Positions 25,866 to 35,670 are shown, counted from the first letter of the stretch. The stretch: 64,000 nt of DNA from Algiphilus aromaticivorans DG1253 (GCF_000733765.1 NZ_JPOG01000001.1:620001-684000), one strand, 5' to 3'. The notes: generated by a model not told the origin, from the letters alone. Made by a program: numbers and translations.

Positions 25866-26162
25866 ATGAAGAGTGAACCGGCGGTAGGACACATCACCAA
25901 GGGCAGCGTGTTCGACGATCCGGCGCTGTTCGATCCGGAGCGCGCAGCGGAGTTGAAGATGCGTGCCGCGATCTTGCGCGGCCTGGAACGCTGGCTGGAG
26001 AACAGTGGCATGACGCAAACGGCGGCGGCACGTCACCTCGGCGTAACCCAGGCCCGCGTAAGCGACATCAAACGCGGCCGGATCAGCGGATTCAGCCTCG
26101 ATCTGCTAGTGCGCCTCGCCGCGCGTGCAGGTCTTAAGCCAACGCTACGGCTGGCGGCTTGA
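25866..26162 (+). CDS. HigA-like XRE-family antitoxin
   Basis: A 98-residue helix-turn-helix protein. The C-terminal domain (residues about 50-90) reads MTQTAAARHLGVTQARVSDIKRG and then LDLLVRLAARAGL, a Cro/C1-type DNA-binding fold. It starts 5 bp after the toxin stop, with GAGG about 9 bp before the ATG, the toxin-first order of HigBA modules. The gene is intact while its toxin partner is broken by IS30. Its original promoter now lies 1.4 kb upstream beyond the element, so current expression would depend on read-through or a promoter supplied by the IS. Confidence 0.85.
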   Translation: MKSEPAVGHITKGSVFDDPALFDPERAAELKMRAAILRGLERWLENSGMTQTAAARHLGVTQARVSDIKRGRISGFSLDLLVRLAARAGLKPTLRLAA

Positions 26163-26450
26163 GAGTGCTTTAGCCTTCAAAGTTGTTTTCAGATCAATGA
26201 TCTAAGACGATTCTGTATCGATCGCGACACTGTCCTGAGGATTCGCAGACCTGCTGGTTGCCAGCCCGCTCTGAACGGGCCAATCAGTTCACCATTGGCG
26301 ACCTCGCCCAGCGCGGCAACGCCGTCGCCAGAAACGTCGGTTTCCGTTGGGCGACACACTAGGCGGACGTCGAGTCAAGACCGAGCTGTATTCTTAGGTT
26401 AATTCAGCGGCTTACCCGAATATCGAGCATATTTTTCAGGAATCCCGGCC
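26163..26450. other. Non-coding junction between toxin-antitoxin remnant and truncated barrel gene
   Basis: About 290 bp without a supportable gene. It is less GC-rich than its surroundings, and an in-frame stop (TAA at 26400-26402) lies upstream of the truncated FadL-type gene. A short open stretch around 26279-26363 (...FTIGDLAQRGNAV...) has no recognisable partner and ends after about 27 codons. I read the segment as rearranged DNA marking the edge of the mobile region. Confidence 0.5.
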
Positions 26451-27914
26451 AACCCTCATTTCGCGCACGGCTACAGCATCTCGCAGCGTGCGATGGCCGG
26501 CGCGGCCACCGCCATGGTAGAGGATTCGCTGGTTGCATCGGTCAACCCCGCCAACGGCGTCTGGGTGGGCGATGCGTTCGACCTGGGGCTGAGCATCTTT
26601 GCGCCCATTCGCGATCACAGCGCGAGTGAGCGCGGCGACGACGCCGGGCCAGCCATCTTCACCATCTCTCCCATCAACGAGGATCGCAGTCAGCGTGAGC
26701 GTTTCTATATCCCCGGCTTCGGCTACAACCGCCGCATCGATGAGCGCAGCAGCTGGGGCGTGGCGGTCTACGGCAACGGCGGCCTGAACACCGTCTATAC
26801 CCAGAACACGGCGCGCTTCGGCGATCAGATTCCGGTCTTCCGGACCGAGTGTGAGGGCAGCTTCGGTGGCGGGGGCGCCGTCGAGGGCGCACCGCCCGAC
26901 ACGGCCGGCTTCTGCGGCAACGGCGATCCCACGGCGTCGGTGGACCTTATCCAGCTCTTCGTGGTGCCGAGCTACTCACGCAAGATCGGTGAGCGCTTCT
27001 CCGTCGGCATCGCGCCGATCTTCGCCGCGCAGCAGTTCGAGGCCAAGGGCCTGAACGCCTTCGCAGCCTTCTCCAACAGCCCCGGCCGCGTTTCCGACCA
27101 GGACAAGGACTACAGCCTGGGCTACGGCGGGCGACTCGGCGTCTTCGGCCTGGCCACGGACTGGCTGGCCGTCGGTGCCTCCTACCAGTCGCGCATCCGC
27201 ATGCAGCGCTTCGACAAGTACGAAGGGCTCTTCGCCGAGCGCGGCGGCTTCGATATCCCTTCCAACTGGAACGCCGGTATCACGCTGCTGCTACCAGGGC
27301 AGCAACGTGTGGCGCTCGACTACCAGCACATCAACTTCAACGAGGTGGATTCGGTGGGCCGGCCGCTGGACCCCAACCGCTTCGTCAACGACTGCGCCCT
27401 GCCGCGGCTGCTGGCCAGCCAGACGGGCGGTGTGTTCGGCGACGCCGGGGAAAGCCCCGCCTGCCTGGGTTCCGATACCGGTCCGGGATTCGGCTGGCAG
27501 GATGTCGAGGTCTTCAAGCTGGGCTATCAGGTCACTCTCGGCAGCTTCGTGCTGCGCGCTGGCTACAGTCGCGGCGAGAATCCCATTCCGTCGAGCGAGG
27601 TGCTCTTCAATATCCTCGCCCCCGGCGTGCCGGAAGAGCACTACACCGCCGGTCTCAGCTTCCGGATGACGCCGGCACTGAGCCTGGATCTCGCGCTGAT
27701 GTACGCGCGCAACAACCCCGTGCGCGGCAAGAATCCCCTGAGCAATGTCGACGCCAGCGTGCTCGAGCTGTTGGGCGGAGGCGCGCTGCCGGGGGTAGTG
27801 GATACTTCGGACGCTTTCGGGCCGGACCCGCAGGATCAGGACATCACGCTCGACATGCGCCAGTACGAGCTCAGCCTCGGTATCAGCTACCGCTTCGCTG
27901 CGGCCGAGCGCTGA
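26451..27914 (+). pseudogene. TodX/FadL-type outer-membrane hydrocarbon transporter, 5'-truncated
   Basis: The reading frame encodes a FadL/OmpP1/TodX-family barrel starting with NPHFAHGYSISQRAMAGAAT, which corresponds to the mature N terminus, and ends normally with ISYRFAAAER. Such barrels pass hydrophobic substrates such as alkylbenzenes or fatty acids through the outer membrane. The first available start is ATG 26493, inside the conserved N-terminal motif. Upstream there is no ATG, GTG or TTG before the in-frame TAA at 26400, so the signal peptide is missing. The product could not be exported from this start. I conclude that a rearrangement next to the IS elements removed the 5' end. The rest (about 470 residues) shows no frameshift. 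Confidence 0.75.
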
Positions 27915-28230
27915 AGGCGGTCGGTTGCCGCCGGCGGTGGCTTGCGCGCCCGCTGGGCAGTACGATCCAGCTGCGCAGGAAGGCGAAGCACAGCAGCGCA
28001 ACGAGACAGCAAAGCGTGCAACGCAACAGGGCGCCCGTCATCGGGTGGCTGCCCAGCCAGGCCATCAGCGCGGCGCCCTGGAGCAGGGCACAAGCCGGCA
28101 GGTACTCAGCGGCCTCGTCGGCGAACTCGGCCCGTCGGCAGCCTACAGTGAGGCCGACAATGCCGGTGGTGGCAAGCATCCATCCCGCGAAGTCGAGAAA
28201 CACGGTGTGTCCAGGGCCAGGGCGAGGCAC
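27883..28230 (-). CDS. Small hypothetical membrane protein
   Basis: A possible 115-residue protein with about three hydrophobic stretches: LDFAGWMLATTGIVGLTVG, LPACALLQGAALMAWL and LLRCTLCCLVALLCFAFL. The tail after residue 90 is rich in arginine and serine. I do not recognise the family. The hydrophobic pattern favours a real gene over a chance opening, but it has no clear ribosome site and its 3' end overlaps the barrel gene by 32 bp on the opposite strand. Start choice and coding status are uncertain. Confidence 0.35.
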   Translation of the reverse strand: MPRPGPGHTVFLDFAGWMLATTGIVGLTVGCRRAEFADEAAEYLPACALLQGAALMAWLGSHPMTGALLRCTLCCLVALLCFAFLRSWIVLPSGRASHRRRQPTAFSARPQRSGS

Positions 28231-28290
28231 CAGTCAAGCAGATAGCTCAAGCAAATGCAAACGATTCGCGAATGCAATTGAAGCGGCTGT

Positions 28291-28319
28291 TTGACCACCG
28301 TCGCGGCGTCCCCTATATT
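28291..28319 (+). promoter_or_regulatory. Sigma-70 promoter of tRNA-Val
   Basis: TTGACC (28291-28296) and TATATT (28314-28319) with exactly 17 bp between them, each one mismatch from consensus or nearly so. A GC-rich discriminator (GCGCGGC) follows, as usual for stringently controlled stable-RNA promoters. The mature tRNA begins 14 bp after the -10 element. Confidence 0.8.
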
Positions 28320-28333
28320 GCGCGGCGCTCACC

Positions 28334-28408
28334 GGGCGGCTAGCTCAGCGGTAGAGCACTGCCTTCACACGGCAGGGGTCACAAGTTCGAATCTTGTGCC
28401 GCCCACCA
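28334..28408 (+). tRNA. tRNA-Val (anticodon CAC)
   Basis: A 75-nt cloverleaf with encoded CCA. The acceptor stem GGCCGGC-type pairing is GGGCGGC with GCCGCCC. The D arm is GCTCAGCGGTAGAGC, the anticodon stem CTGCC/GGCAG with loop TTCACAC (anticodon CAC, reading GUG), and the T arm ACAAG-TTCGAAT-CTTGT. Discriminator A precedes CCA at 28406-28408. It stands at the border between the mobile-element region and the largely core-type genes to its right. Confidence 0.97.
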
Positions 28409-28422
28409 GCTGCAGAATCAGA

Positions 28423-28454
28423 AGCCCTCGGTGCCATCGGCGCCGAGGGCTTTC
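28423..28454 (+). terminator. Rho-independent terminator after tRNA-Val
   Basis: An inverted repeat with a stem of about 13 bp (AGCCCTCGGTGCC and GGCGCCGAGGGCT, one G-T wobble) closes on the loop ATC and is followed by TTTCTCGTT. It lies 15 bp after the tRNA and 54 bp before the convergent tgt stop, so it may serve both. Confidence 0.8.
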
Positions 28455-28507
28455 TCGTTCCGGGCGCGAATGACGGGGCGTCGCCTCTGCGCTCGGAGGT
28501 CTTCGTC

Positions 28508-29725
<1,218 letters not shown>

Positions 29726-30208
29726 TCAGTCGGCGAGGGCCGCCTCGATGTCGTCGCGCAGTGATTCGGGTTTGTCGGTGGGTGCGTAGCGCTTGAGAAC
29801 CCTGCCGTCGCGGCCGACGAGGAACTTGGTGAAGTTCCACTTGATGCCACCGGTTCCGAGCAGGCCGGTCTTCTCCGACTTCAGATGCTGGTACAGCGGA
29901 TGTGCGCTCTCGCCGTTGACGTCGATCTTGGCGAAGACCGGAAAGCTGACCGGGTAGGTTGTGCTGCAGAAGCTGGCGATTTCTTCGGCATCGCCCGGCT
30001 CCTGATGGCCGAACTGGTTGCAGGGAAAGGCGAGAATTTCCAGGCCGCGGGCGCGGTAGTCCTGGTAGAGCTTTTCGAGGCCGGTGTACTGCGGCGTGAA
30101 GCCGCACTTGGAGGCGACGTTGACCACCAGCAGCACCTTGCCGCGGTAGGTGTCGAGGCTTTCCGGCGTGCCGTCGAGGCGCTCGGCCTCGATGCTGAAG
30201 ATATCCAT
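29726..30208 (-). CDS. Glutathione peroxidase family protein (BtuE/Gpx)
   Basis: A 160-residue thioredoxin-fold peroxidase that reduces hydroperoxides, in bacteria often with thioredoxin. The peroxidatic residue is cysteine, C35 in VNVASKCGFTPQY, not selenocysteine. The partner glutamine lies in AFPCNQFGHQEPG, and the tryptophan-asparagine pair in IKWNFTKFL. I chose the ATG at 30208 (MDIFSIEAERLDG) over 30238 because it matches the family N terminus. It precedes tgt on the same strand with a 78-bp gap. No signal peptide is visible, so it is cytoplasmic. Confidence 0.93.
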   Translation of the reverse strand: MDIFSIEAERLDGTPESLDTYRGKVLLVVNVASKCGFTPQYTGLEKLYQDYRARGLEILAFPCNQFGHQEPGDAEEIASFCSTTYPVSFPVFAKIDVNGESAHPLYQHLKSEKTGLLGTGGIKWNFTKFLVGRDGRVLKRYAPTDKPESLRDDIEAALAD

Positions 30209-30309
30209 GGCGCTGCTTCCTGTGGACGGTGCGCGCAAGCCTAGCAGCCCCTTGCCCCTGCGGTGCAGCTGTGCTTAGTTCAGGGTTAGTCACTTCGCTG
30301 GAGGCGACG

Positions 30310-31848
30310 ATGGACGGGCTGCACTGGCTGGATTACGGCGTGCTGCTGATCTATCTGCTGGTCGTGCTGGCGGTGTGCCTGCGCGTGGCGCAGCGACGGC
30401 CGGATTCCGACGAACTCTTTCTCGCCGGGCGTAGCCTCGGCGTCGGCGTGGTCGGGCTGTCGCTATTCGCGTCGAATATTTCCTCGACGACGCTGATCGG
30501 GCTGCCCGGCGCGGCCTGGGAGTCGGGCATTGCCGTGGCCAACTATGAATGGATGGCCGGGCTGGTGCTGATCTTCTCGGCCTTTTTCGTCATGCCGCGC
30601 CTGCTGCGGGGGCGCGTCACCACCATTCCGGAGTGGCTGGAGCAGCGTTTCGATGCGCGCCTGCGCAAGTATCTGTCAGCGGTGACGGTCTTTCTGAGCA
30701 TCGTGCTCGATACCGCCGGTAGTCTCTACGCGGGTGCGCTCGTGCTGCTGATGTTCTTTCCGGCGCTGACGCTGACCCCCACTATCGTGATCATCGCCGT
30801 GGCGGCCGGGCTCTACACCGCTGCCGGTGGGCTGCGCGCCGTGGCCTATACCGATGTGCTGCAGAGCTGCGTGCTGCTCGCGGGCTCGCTGCTGCTCACG
30901 GTGATGGTCTTCGGCGAGTTCGACTACTCCTGGTCGGCGGTGGTGGCAGCGCTGCCGGCCGAGAATCTCTCGCTCATCCGCCCCCTGGACGATCCCAATC
31001 TTCCCTGGCTGGGCACCTTGATTGGCTTGCCGGTGCTGGGCTTCTACTACTGGACCATGAATCAATACGTTTCGCAGCGGCTACTCGGCGCGCGCGACGC
31101 GGCCACGGCCGGGCGTGGCGCGATGCTGGCCGCGGCGCTGAAGCTGATGCCGCTGTTCATCATGGTGCTGCCCGGCGCCATGGCCGCTGCACTTTTCACC
31201 GATCTGGAGCGCGCGGACATGGTCTTTCCGACACTCATCTCCGAGTACGCCCCTATCGGTGTTGCTGGGCTGATTCTCGCCGGCCTGCTGGCCGCGATCA
31301 TGTCGAGCGTGGACTCGGCATTGAACTCGTCTTCGACGCTGATCTCGGTGGACTTCATCCAGCCGCGGCGCCCGGGCTGGGATGCCCGGAAGATGGCACG
31401 CACCGGTCGCATCGTGACGTTGAGCCTGATGGTGCTCGCCGCGGTCTGGGCGCCGATGATCGATCGATTCCCCGGTCTCTTCGCCTACCTGCAGCAGGGC
31501 TTTGCCTATGCGACCCCGCCGCTGGTGGCGGTCTTCCTGCTCGGGCGCTTCACGGAATGGCTGAGCGCGCGGGCGGCACTGCGCGCGACGGTGACGGGGC
31601 ATGTCGTCAGCGTGGTCTGGTTCACGGCCACGCAACTGGGGTGGCTGAGCATCCACTTCACGGTGGTCGCTGGCCTGCTGCTGGGCGTCAGCCTGGTCGC
31701 CGCCTGGGCGTGGCAGCTCGTGGAAACCGAAGGCGGGCGTCGGGTGCTGCCGGAATCGGGTGCCGAGGAGGCCATGCCGCGCGACGTGCGCTGGATCGCG
31801 GCGTTGCTGGTCGCGGCAACGGCCGTGATCGTGGCGATCTTCTGGTGA
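30310..31848 (+). CDS. Sodium:solute symporter (SSS/SGLT family)
   Basis: A 512-residue membrane protein with about 13-14 hydrophobic helices. The N-terminal RRPDSDELFLAGRSLG and the helix with LFASNISSTTLIGLPGAA are SSS hallmarks; AGLLAAIMSSVDSALNSSS carries the serine/aspartate sodium-site helix (TM8 equivalent). It resembles SGLT-like sugar or polyol symporters more than the proline branch. I chose the ATG at 30310 with GGAG just upstream. The next gene, convergent and 6 bp away, makes glucosylglycerol phosphate, so uptake of a sugar or compatible solute is plausible but unproven. Confidence 0.88.
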   Translation: MDGLHWLDYGVLLIYLLVVLAVCLRVAQRRPDSDELFLAGRSLGVGVVGLSLFASNISSTTLIGLPGAAWESGIAVANYEWMAGLVLIFSAFFVMPRLLRGRVTTIPEWLEQRFDARLRKYLSAVTVFLSIVLDTAGSLYAGALVLLMFFPALTLTPTIVIIAVAAGLYTAAGGLRAVAYTDVLQSCVLLAGSLLLTVMVFGEFDYSWSAVVAALPAENLSLIRPLDDPNLPWLGTLIGLPVLGFYYWTMNQYVSQRLLGARDAATAGRGAMLAAALKLMPLFIMVLPGAMAAALFTDLERADMVFPTLISEYAPIGVAGLILAGLLAAIMSSVDSALNSSSTLISVDFIQPRRPGWDARKMARTGRIVTLSLMVLAAVWAPMIDRFPGLFAYLQQGFAYATPPLVAVFLLGRFTEWLSARAALRATVTGHVVSVVWFTATQLGWLSIHFTVVAGLLLGVSLVAAWAWQLVETEGGRRVLPESGAEEAMPRDVRWIAALLVAATAVIVAIFW

Positions 31849-31854
31849 GCAGCC

Positions 31855-34122
31855 TCAGTTGAAGTCGCGCGGTTCGCCTTCGGCAATGGGCTCCGGGCCC
31901 GGCGCATTGACGGCTTCCAGGAAGTCGTCGCCCCAGCGCGCGAGATCGTAGTAGGAGACGATCTCGTAGAGCTGGCGCAGGCGGCCTTCGGCCTCGGCGC
32001 GGCCCATGTTGAGCGCGACGTAGAGGGCCGAGACGAGATCGGCGGTGTCGTGCGGGTTGGTGAGCAGTGCGCCCTTGAGTTCGGCGGCTGCACCGGCGAA
32101 CTCCGAGAGCACCAATACGCCGCGACCCTCTATGGAGCCCTGCACGGCGACGTACTCCTTGGCCACCAGATTGAGGCCGTCGCGCAGCGGCGTGATCCAC
32201 ATGACATCGGCCATGGCGTAGTAGGCGACGAGGTCATCGAAGGGCACGGGGCGGAAGAAGAACTGCACGGGCGTCCAGCCCACCTGCGAGAAGCGGCCGT
32301 TGATGCGACCCACGGCCTGCTCGATCTGCGTCTCCAGCTCGGCATAGACGCGCATCTCGGCGGCGGCCGGCACGCAGATCAGCATCAGCGTGACCTTGCC
32401 GAGCAGCTCCGGCTGGTCGTCCAGCAGCCGCTCGTAGGCGATCAGCTTCTCCAGCGTGCCCTTGGTGTAGTCCAGCCGCTCCACCGACAGGATCAGCTTC
32501 ACGCCGGCGACTTCCTCGCGCAGCGCATCCAGAGCACCGGCGGCCCGTGCACGCTCCAGTGCGCCCTGCACGCGGCCGATGTCCAGCCCGACGGGATGGG
32601 CGCCCAGCCGCACGACGCGTTCGTTGATCTGCAGCGCGGTGGTCACGGTTTCCAGGCCCATGGCACAGCCATAGGTCAGAAAGCGCGGCGCGCAGTGCGC
32701 GCGCTCCAGGATCGTGGAGGGTGCCGAGCCGCGCACCACGTCCACGAAGTTCTCCACCTGGCGCGGGATGTGGAAGCCGACGTAGTCGCACTGCAGCAGG
32801 CTGCCCACGATCTGTCGGCGCCACGGAATGACGTTGAAGACGTCGGCGGAGGGGAAGTAGGTGTGGTGGAAGAAGGCGATCTTCAGGTCCGGACGCAGTT
32901 CGCGCAGGAAGGCCGGTACCAGCCACAGGTTGTAGTCGTGGATCCAGACCACCGCGCCCTCGGCGGCCTCGCGCGCCGCGGCCTCGGCGAAGATGCGGTT
33001 GACGCGCTTGAAGACCTGCCAGTGCTCCTCTCGGAAGACCGCGCGTTCCCAGAAGGTGTGCAACGTCGGCCAGAAGGCTTCCTTGGAGAAGCGCTTGTAG
33101 AAGATGTCGACATCTTGCTTGGTCAGCAGAACGCGCGAGCAGACCAGATTCGGATAGGCCTCTTCGTCGACGCTGGTGTGGGCCTCGAAGTCGCCTTTGC
33201 GCGGTTCGTGCGTCGTCCACGCCACCCAGGCGCCCTTGCGGCCGCCGGAGAAAAAGCTCAGCAGCGTCGGGATGATGCCGTTGGGGGAGCTGTGCCCGCG
33301 TCGCTTGAGCACGCCGTTGTCGACGTACTCCTCATAGGGCAGGCGATGGTAGACGACGACCAGCTCGGCCTTGCCGGAATCGGCCTCGCGCGTGTCGATG
33401 GCGCTGACGCCGTGCTCGCCGAGGAAACCGAAGTGGGCGATGGCCTCCAGGATGCCCCCGCAGCCGGGTCGTTTCGCGTGCAGCACACGCGCGTTGTTGC
33501 ACGTGGCTTCCAGTAGCCCCTTTTCGGAGCTGCCCACGGCCACGCCCTTGAAGCCGGTCTGGAGCATGGACAGGTCGTTGAGCGTATCGCCGGCTGTCAG
33601 CACTTTCTCGGGATCGACCTCCAGATGCGCGATCAGCGCTTCCAGCGTGCTGCCCTTGTTGACGCCGCGCGGCAGCACGTCGAGGTAGAGATCCGCCGAG
33701 TACAGCAGGTCCAGCCCCAGTCGCTCCACGGCTTCGCGTACGCCATCGGTGACGGCGTCGCCGTCGCAGAAGTAGGAGCAGCGGCGTTCCTGCGGCAGCG
33801 CCTGGCGTTCCAGACCGGGAAAGCCGGACATGGCCTCCACCACCACCTGGTCGCCAGGCCAGTGCGCTTCGATGCGCGATTGCAGCGGCTGGATGGGTTG
33901 ACGCGTGTGGCCGTTGACCACGGTCGCGCCGACATCGCAGATGACGTAGTCGGGGGTCGGCAGGGCCGGGTCATCGAGTACCGGCATGACCGCTTCCAGC
34001 CCGCGCCCGGAGACGTAGACGAGCTGGATATCCGGATGCCGGTCGATGAGGTAATAGAGGCGGTGTCGGTCTTCCGCGGAGCCTGCCAGGAAGGTGCCGT
34101 CGAGATCGGTTGCTAGCAGCAT
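31855..34122 (-). CDS. ggpPS: Bifunctional glucosylglycerol-phosphate phosphatase/synthase (GgpPS type)
   Basis: A 755-residue fusion. The N-terminal 250 residues form a HAD-IIB phosphatase (nucleophile D6 and D8 in LATDLDGTF, and the C-terminal acidic motif in TAGDTLNDLSML). The remainder is a GT20 glycosyltransferase of the trehalose-phosphate-synthase fold (AVVWIHDYNLWLVPAFL, LSVERLDYTKGTLEKL, RDGLNLVAKEYVAVQ). This order, phosphatase first, is that of GgpPS from salt-tolerant Pseudomonas and Stenotrophomonas, which makes the osmolyte glucosylglycerol from ADP-glucose and glycerol-3-phosphate. A trehalose-synthesising fusion usually has the reverse domain order. The first in-frame ATG gives the HAD motif at the extreme N terminus. 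It is convergent with the symporter gene. Confidence 0.82.
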   Translation of the reverse strand: MLLATDLDGTFLAGSAEDRHRLYYLIDRHPDIQLVYVSGRGLEAVMPVLDDPALPTPDYVICDVGATVVNGHTRQPIQPLQSRIEAHWPGDQVVVEAMSGFPGLERQALPQERRCSYFCDGDAVTDGVREAVERLGLDLLYSADLYLDVLPRGVNKGSTLEALIAHLEVDPEKVLTAGDTLNDLSMLQTGFKGVAVGSSEKGLLEATCNNARVLHAKRPGCGGILEAIAHFGFLGEHGVSAIDTREADSGKAELVVVYHRLPYEEYVDNGVLKRRGHSSPNGIIPTLLSFFSGGRKGAWVAWTTHEPRKGDFEAHTSVDEEAYPNLVCSRVLLTKQDVDIFYKRFSKEAFWPTLHTFWERAVFREEHWQVFKRVNRIFAEAAAREAAEGAVVWIHDYNLWLVPAFLRELRPDLKIAFFHHTYFPSADVFNVIPWRRQIVGSLLQCDYVGFHIPRQVENFVDVVRGSAPSTILERAHCAPRFLTYGCAMGLETVTTALQINERVVRLGAHPVGLDIGRVQGALERARAAGALDALREEVAGVKLILSVERLDYTKGTLEKLIAYERLLDDQPELLGKVTLMLICVPAAAEMRVYAELETQIEQAVGRINGRFSQVGWTPVQFFFRPVPFDDLVAYYAMADVMWITPLRDGLNLVAKEYVAVQGSIEGRGVLVLSEFAGAAAELKGALLTNPHDTADLVSALYVALNMGRAEAEGRLRQLYEIVSYYDLARWGDDFLEAVNAPGPEPIAEGEPRDFN

Positions 34123-34175
34123 TCGCCTATTCTTACCGTAATCGTTCCACTCTGCCTACCAGCGACCGGTGCCGG

Positions 34176-35573
34176 TCAGGGCTGACCGAAGGGCGCCGGT
34201 GCTTCCTCGTTGTCGCCAATGCCTTCGTCGCTGGCTTCTTCCTCCGATTCATGAGCATCGGCATAGGCCTCGGCTTCGGCGATTTCTTCGTCGAGCTCTG
34301 CGTCCGGATCGGGTGTCCAGGCCGCGATACGCATGCCCGCCTCCTCTTCGGCGACGAGCATCTCCCAGGCCATTGGGGAGGTGCGTACCATCGGCACGAA
34401 GTGGCTCGACTGATCTTCGGCGAGTGCCGGATCGGCTCTGCGCGGCGACGCGTACCAGCCGGCGAACCAGGCAACAGGCAGCAGCAGGATCGAGAAATAC
34501 AACATCAGGCTGCCCGCTCCCATGACGCCGATGAACCAACCAGCGAGCAGAGGGCCCAAGGCCGCGCCTGCGCCGTGCAGCAGTAGCAGCCAGCCGCTGC
34601 CACCGATGAGCTGATCGGCGTCCAGCCAGTCCGACAGGTGCGCGGCGCACAAGGGGTAGATCGCGAAGGCCAGCCCGCCGTATACAGCCATGGTGGCGTA
34701 GATGGAGAGCGGCCAGTAGCTCAGCGCGTGCGCCCCGACAATAGCCGCCAGTGCGGCACCCGCCGCTACCTGACCCATGACGCGGCGTCGGTCGTGAAGG
34801 TCGGAATAGCGGCCGATGGGCAGCTGCAGCAGTGCGCCGCCGACAATGGTAAGGCTCATCAATGCCGCGACGCCGCGCTCGTCGAGGCCGATGCGCTGGG
34901 CAAAGAGTGGCCCCATGCCCCAGAAAGCGCCCATCACCAGTCCCGATCCGAAGCCTCCCACCGCTGCGACCGGTGCGGCCCGCAGGACGAGCCCGAGTGG
35001 CACGCTCTCGCTCAGGGTGGCATCCGGCTGTCCCAGCTGCGTCAGCGCCACCGGAATCAGCGACAACGCGACGAGGATGCCGATCAGCGAAAACAGCTCG
35101 AAGCTGGTGGGCGACGCCACCAGGATCAGCCACTGGCCGGCGGCAAGCGCCAGCAGATTGACGATCATGTAGACCGCGAAGATGCCGCCACGGCTCTCGT
35201 TGGTGGCCTGGGCGGTCAGCCAGCTCTCGATGACGTTGTAGAGGCCAACGATGGCGATGCCGGTAAGCAAGCGCAGCAGGGCCCAGACCCAGGGATCGAC
35301 CCATATGGCGTGGACCAGCGCTGTCGTTGAGGCTACAGCGGCGAAGATGGCGAAGGCCCGGATGTGACCGACGCGCCGGATAACGATCGGGGCGATGCCG
35401 GTGCCGAACAGGAAGCCGACGAAATAGGCCGACATCACCAGACCGATGACTGTCGTCGAGTAGCCTTCGAGGCCGCCACGCACGGCCAGCAGCGTGCCCA
35501 GGAGACCGCCGCCGAGAAGCAGCAATGCGACACCGCCCAGCAGCGCGGAAATTGGGAAGATGCGCGAGGTCAT
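34176..35573 (-). CDS. MFS transporter, YcaD-like, with acidic C-terminal tail
   Basis: A 465-residue inner-membrane protein with about twelve transmembrane segments between residues 5 and 375. Its MFS-like features include VGFLFGTGIAPIVIRRVGHIR, YNVIESWLTA and the central LPIGRYSDLHDRRRVM loop; this resembles the YcaD branch of uncharacterised transporters. After the last helix comes a soluble tail of about 85 residues, very rich in glutamate and aspartate (residues about 420-460). The substrate is unknown. It lies 53 bp upstream of the glucosylglycerol-phosphate gene on the same strand and may be co-transcribed with it. Confidence 0.85.
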   Translation of the reverse strand: MTSRIFPISALLGGVALLLLGGGLLGTLLAVRGGLEGYSTTVIGLVMSAYFVGFLFGTGIAPIVIRRVGHIRAFAIFAAVASTTALVHAIWVDPWVWALLRLLTGIAIVGLYNVIESWLTAQATNESRGGIFAVYMIVNLLALAAGQWLILVASPTSFELFSLIGILVALSLIPVALTQLGQPDATLSESVPLGLVLRAAPVAAVGGFGSGLVMGAFWGMGPLFAQRIGLDERGVAALMSLTIVGGALLQLPIGRYSDLHDRRRVMGQVAAGAALAAIVGAHALSYWPLSIYATMAVYGGLAFAIYPLCAAHLSDWLDADQLIGGSGWLLLLHGAGAALGPLLAGWFIGVMGAGSLMLYFSILLLPVAWFAGWYASPRRADPALAEDQSSHFVPMVRTSPMAWEMLVAEEEAGMRIAAWTPDPDAELDEEIAEAEAYADAHESEEEASDEGIGDNEEAPAPFGQP

Positions 35574-35590
35574 GCGGCGGCGCTGCGGGC

Positions 35591-35627
35591 AAAAGAATGG
35601 GCGGGCGCGATTCTATCGCGTCCGCCC
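35591..35627 (-). terminator. Rho-independent terminator of the porin gene
   Basis: A 12-bp stem (35599-35610 with 35616-35627, one G-T wobble) closes on a 5-nt loop. Read on the minus strand it is followed by ATTCTTTT. It lies 44 bp past the porin stop codon. Confidence 0.75.
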
Positions 35628-35670
35628 GAAAATACCGCGGTGCCCAGCATTTGCCGGACGAACGGTGATG

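Noticed and set aside
26279-26363. Possible fragment of a DNA-binding protein (reading FTIGDLAQRG)
   Set aside because: Only about 27 codons, ending in a stop, with no extended similarity; too weak to call.
28334-28408. tRNA-Val as integration site of a genomic island
   Set aside because: No direct repeat of the tRNA 3' end and no integrase gene is visible in the window, and the tRNA 3' end faces core genes rather than the accessory side.
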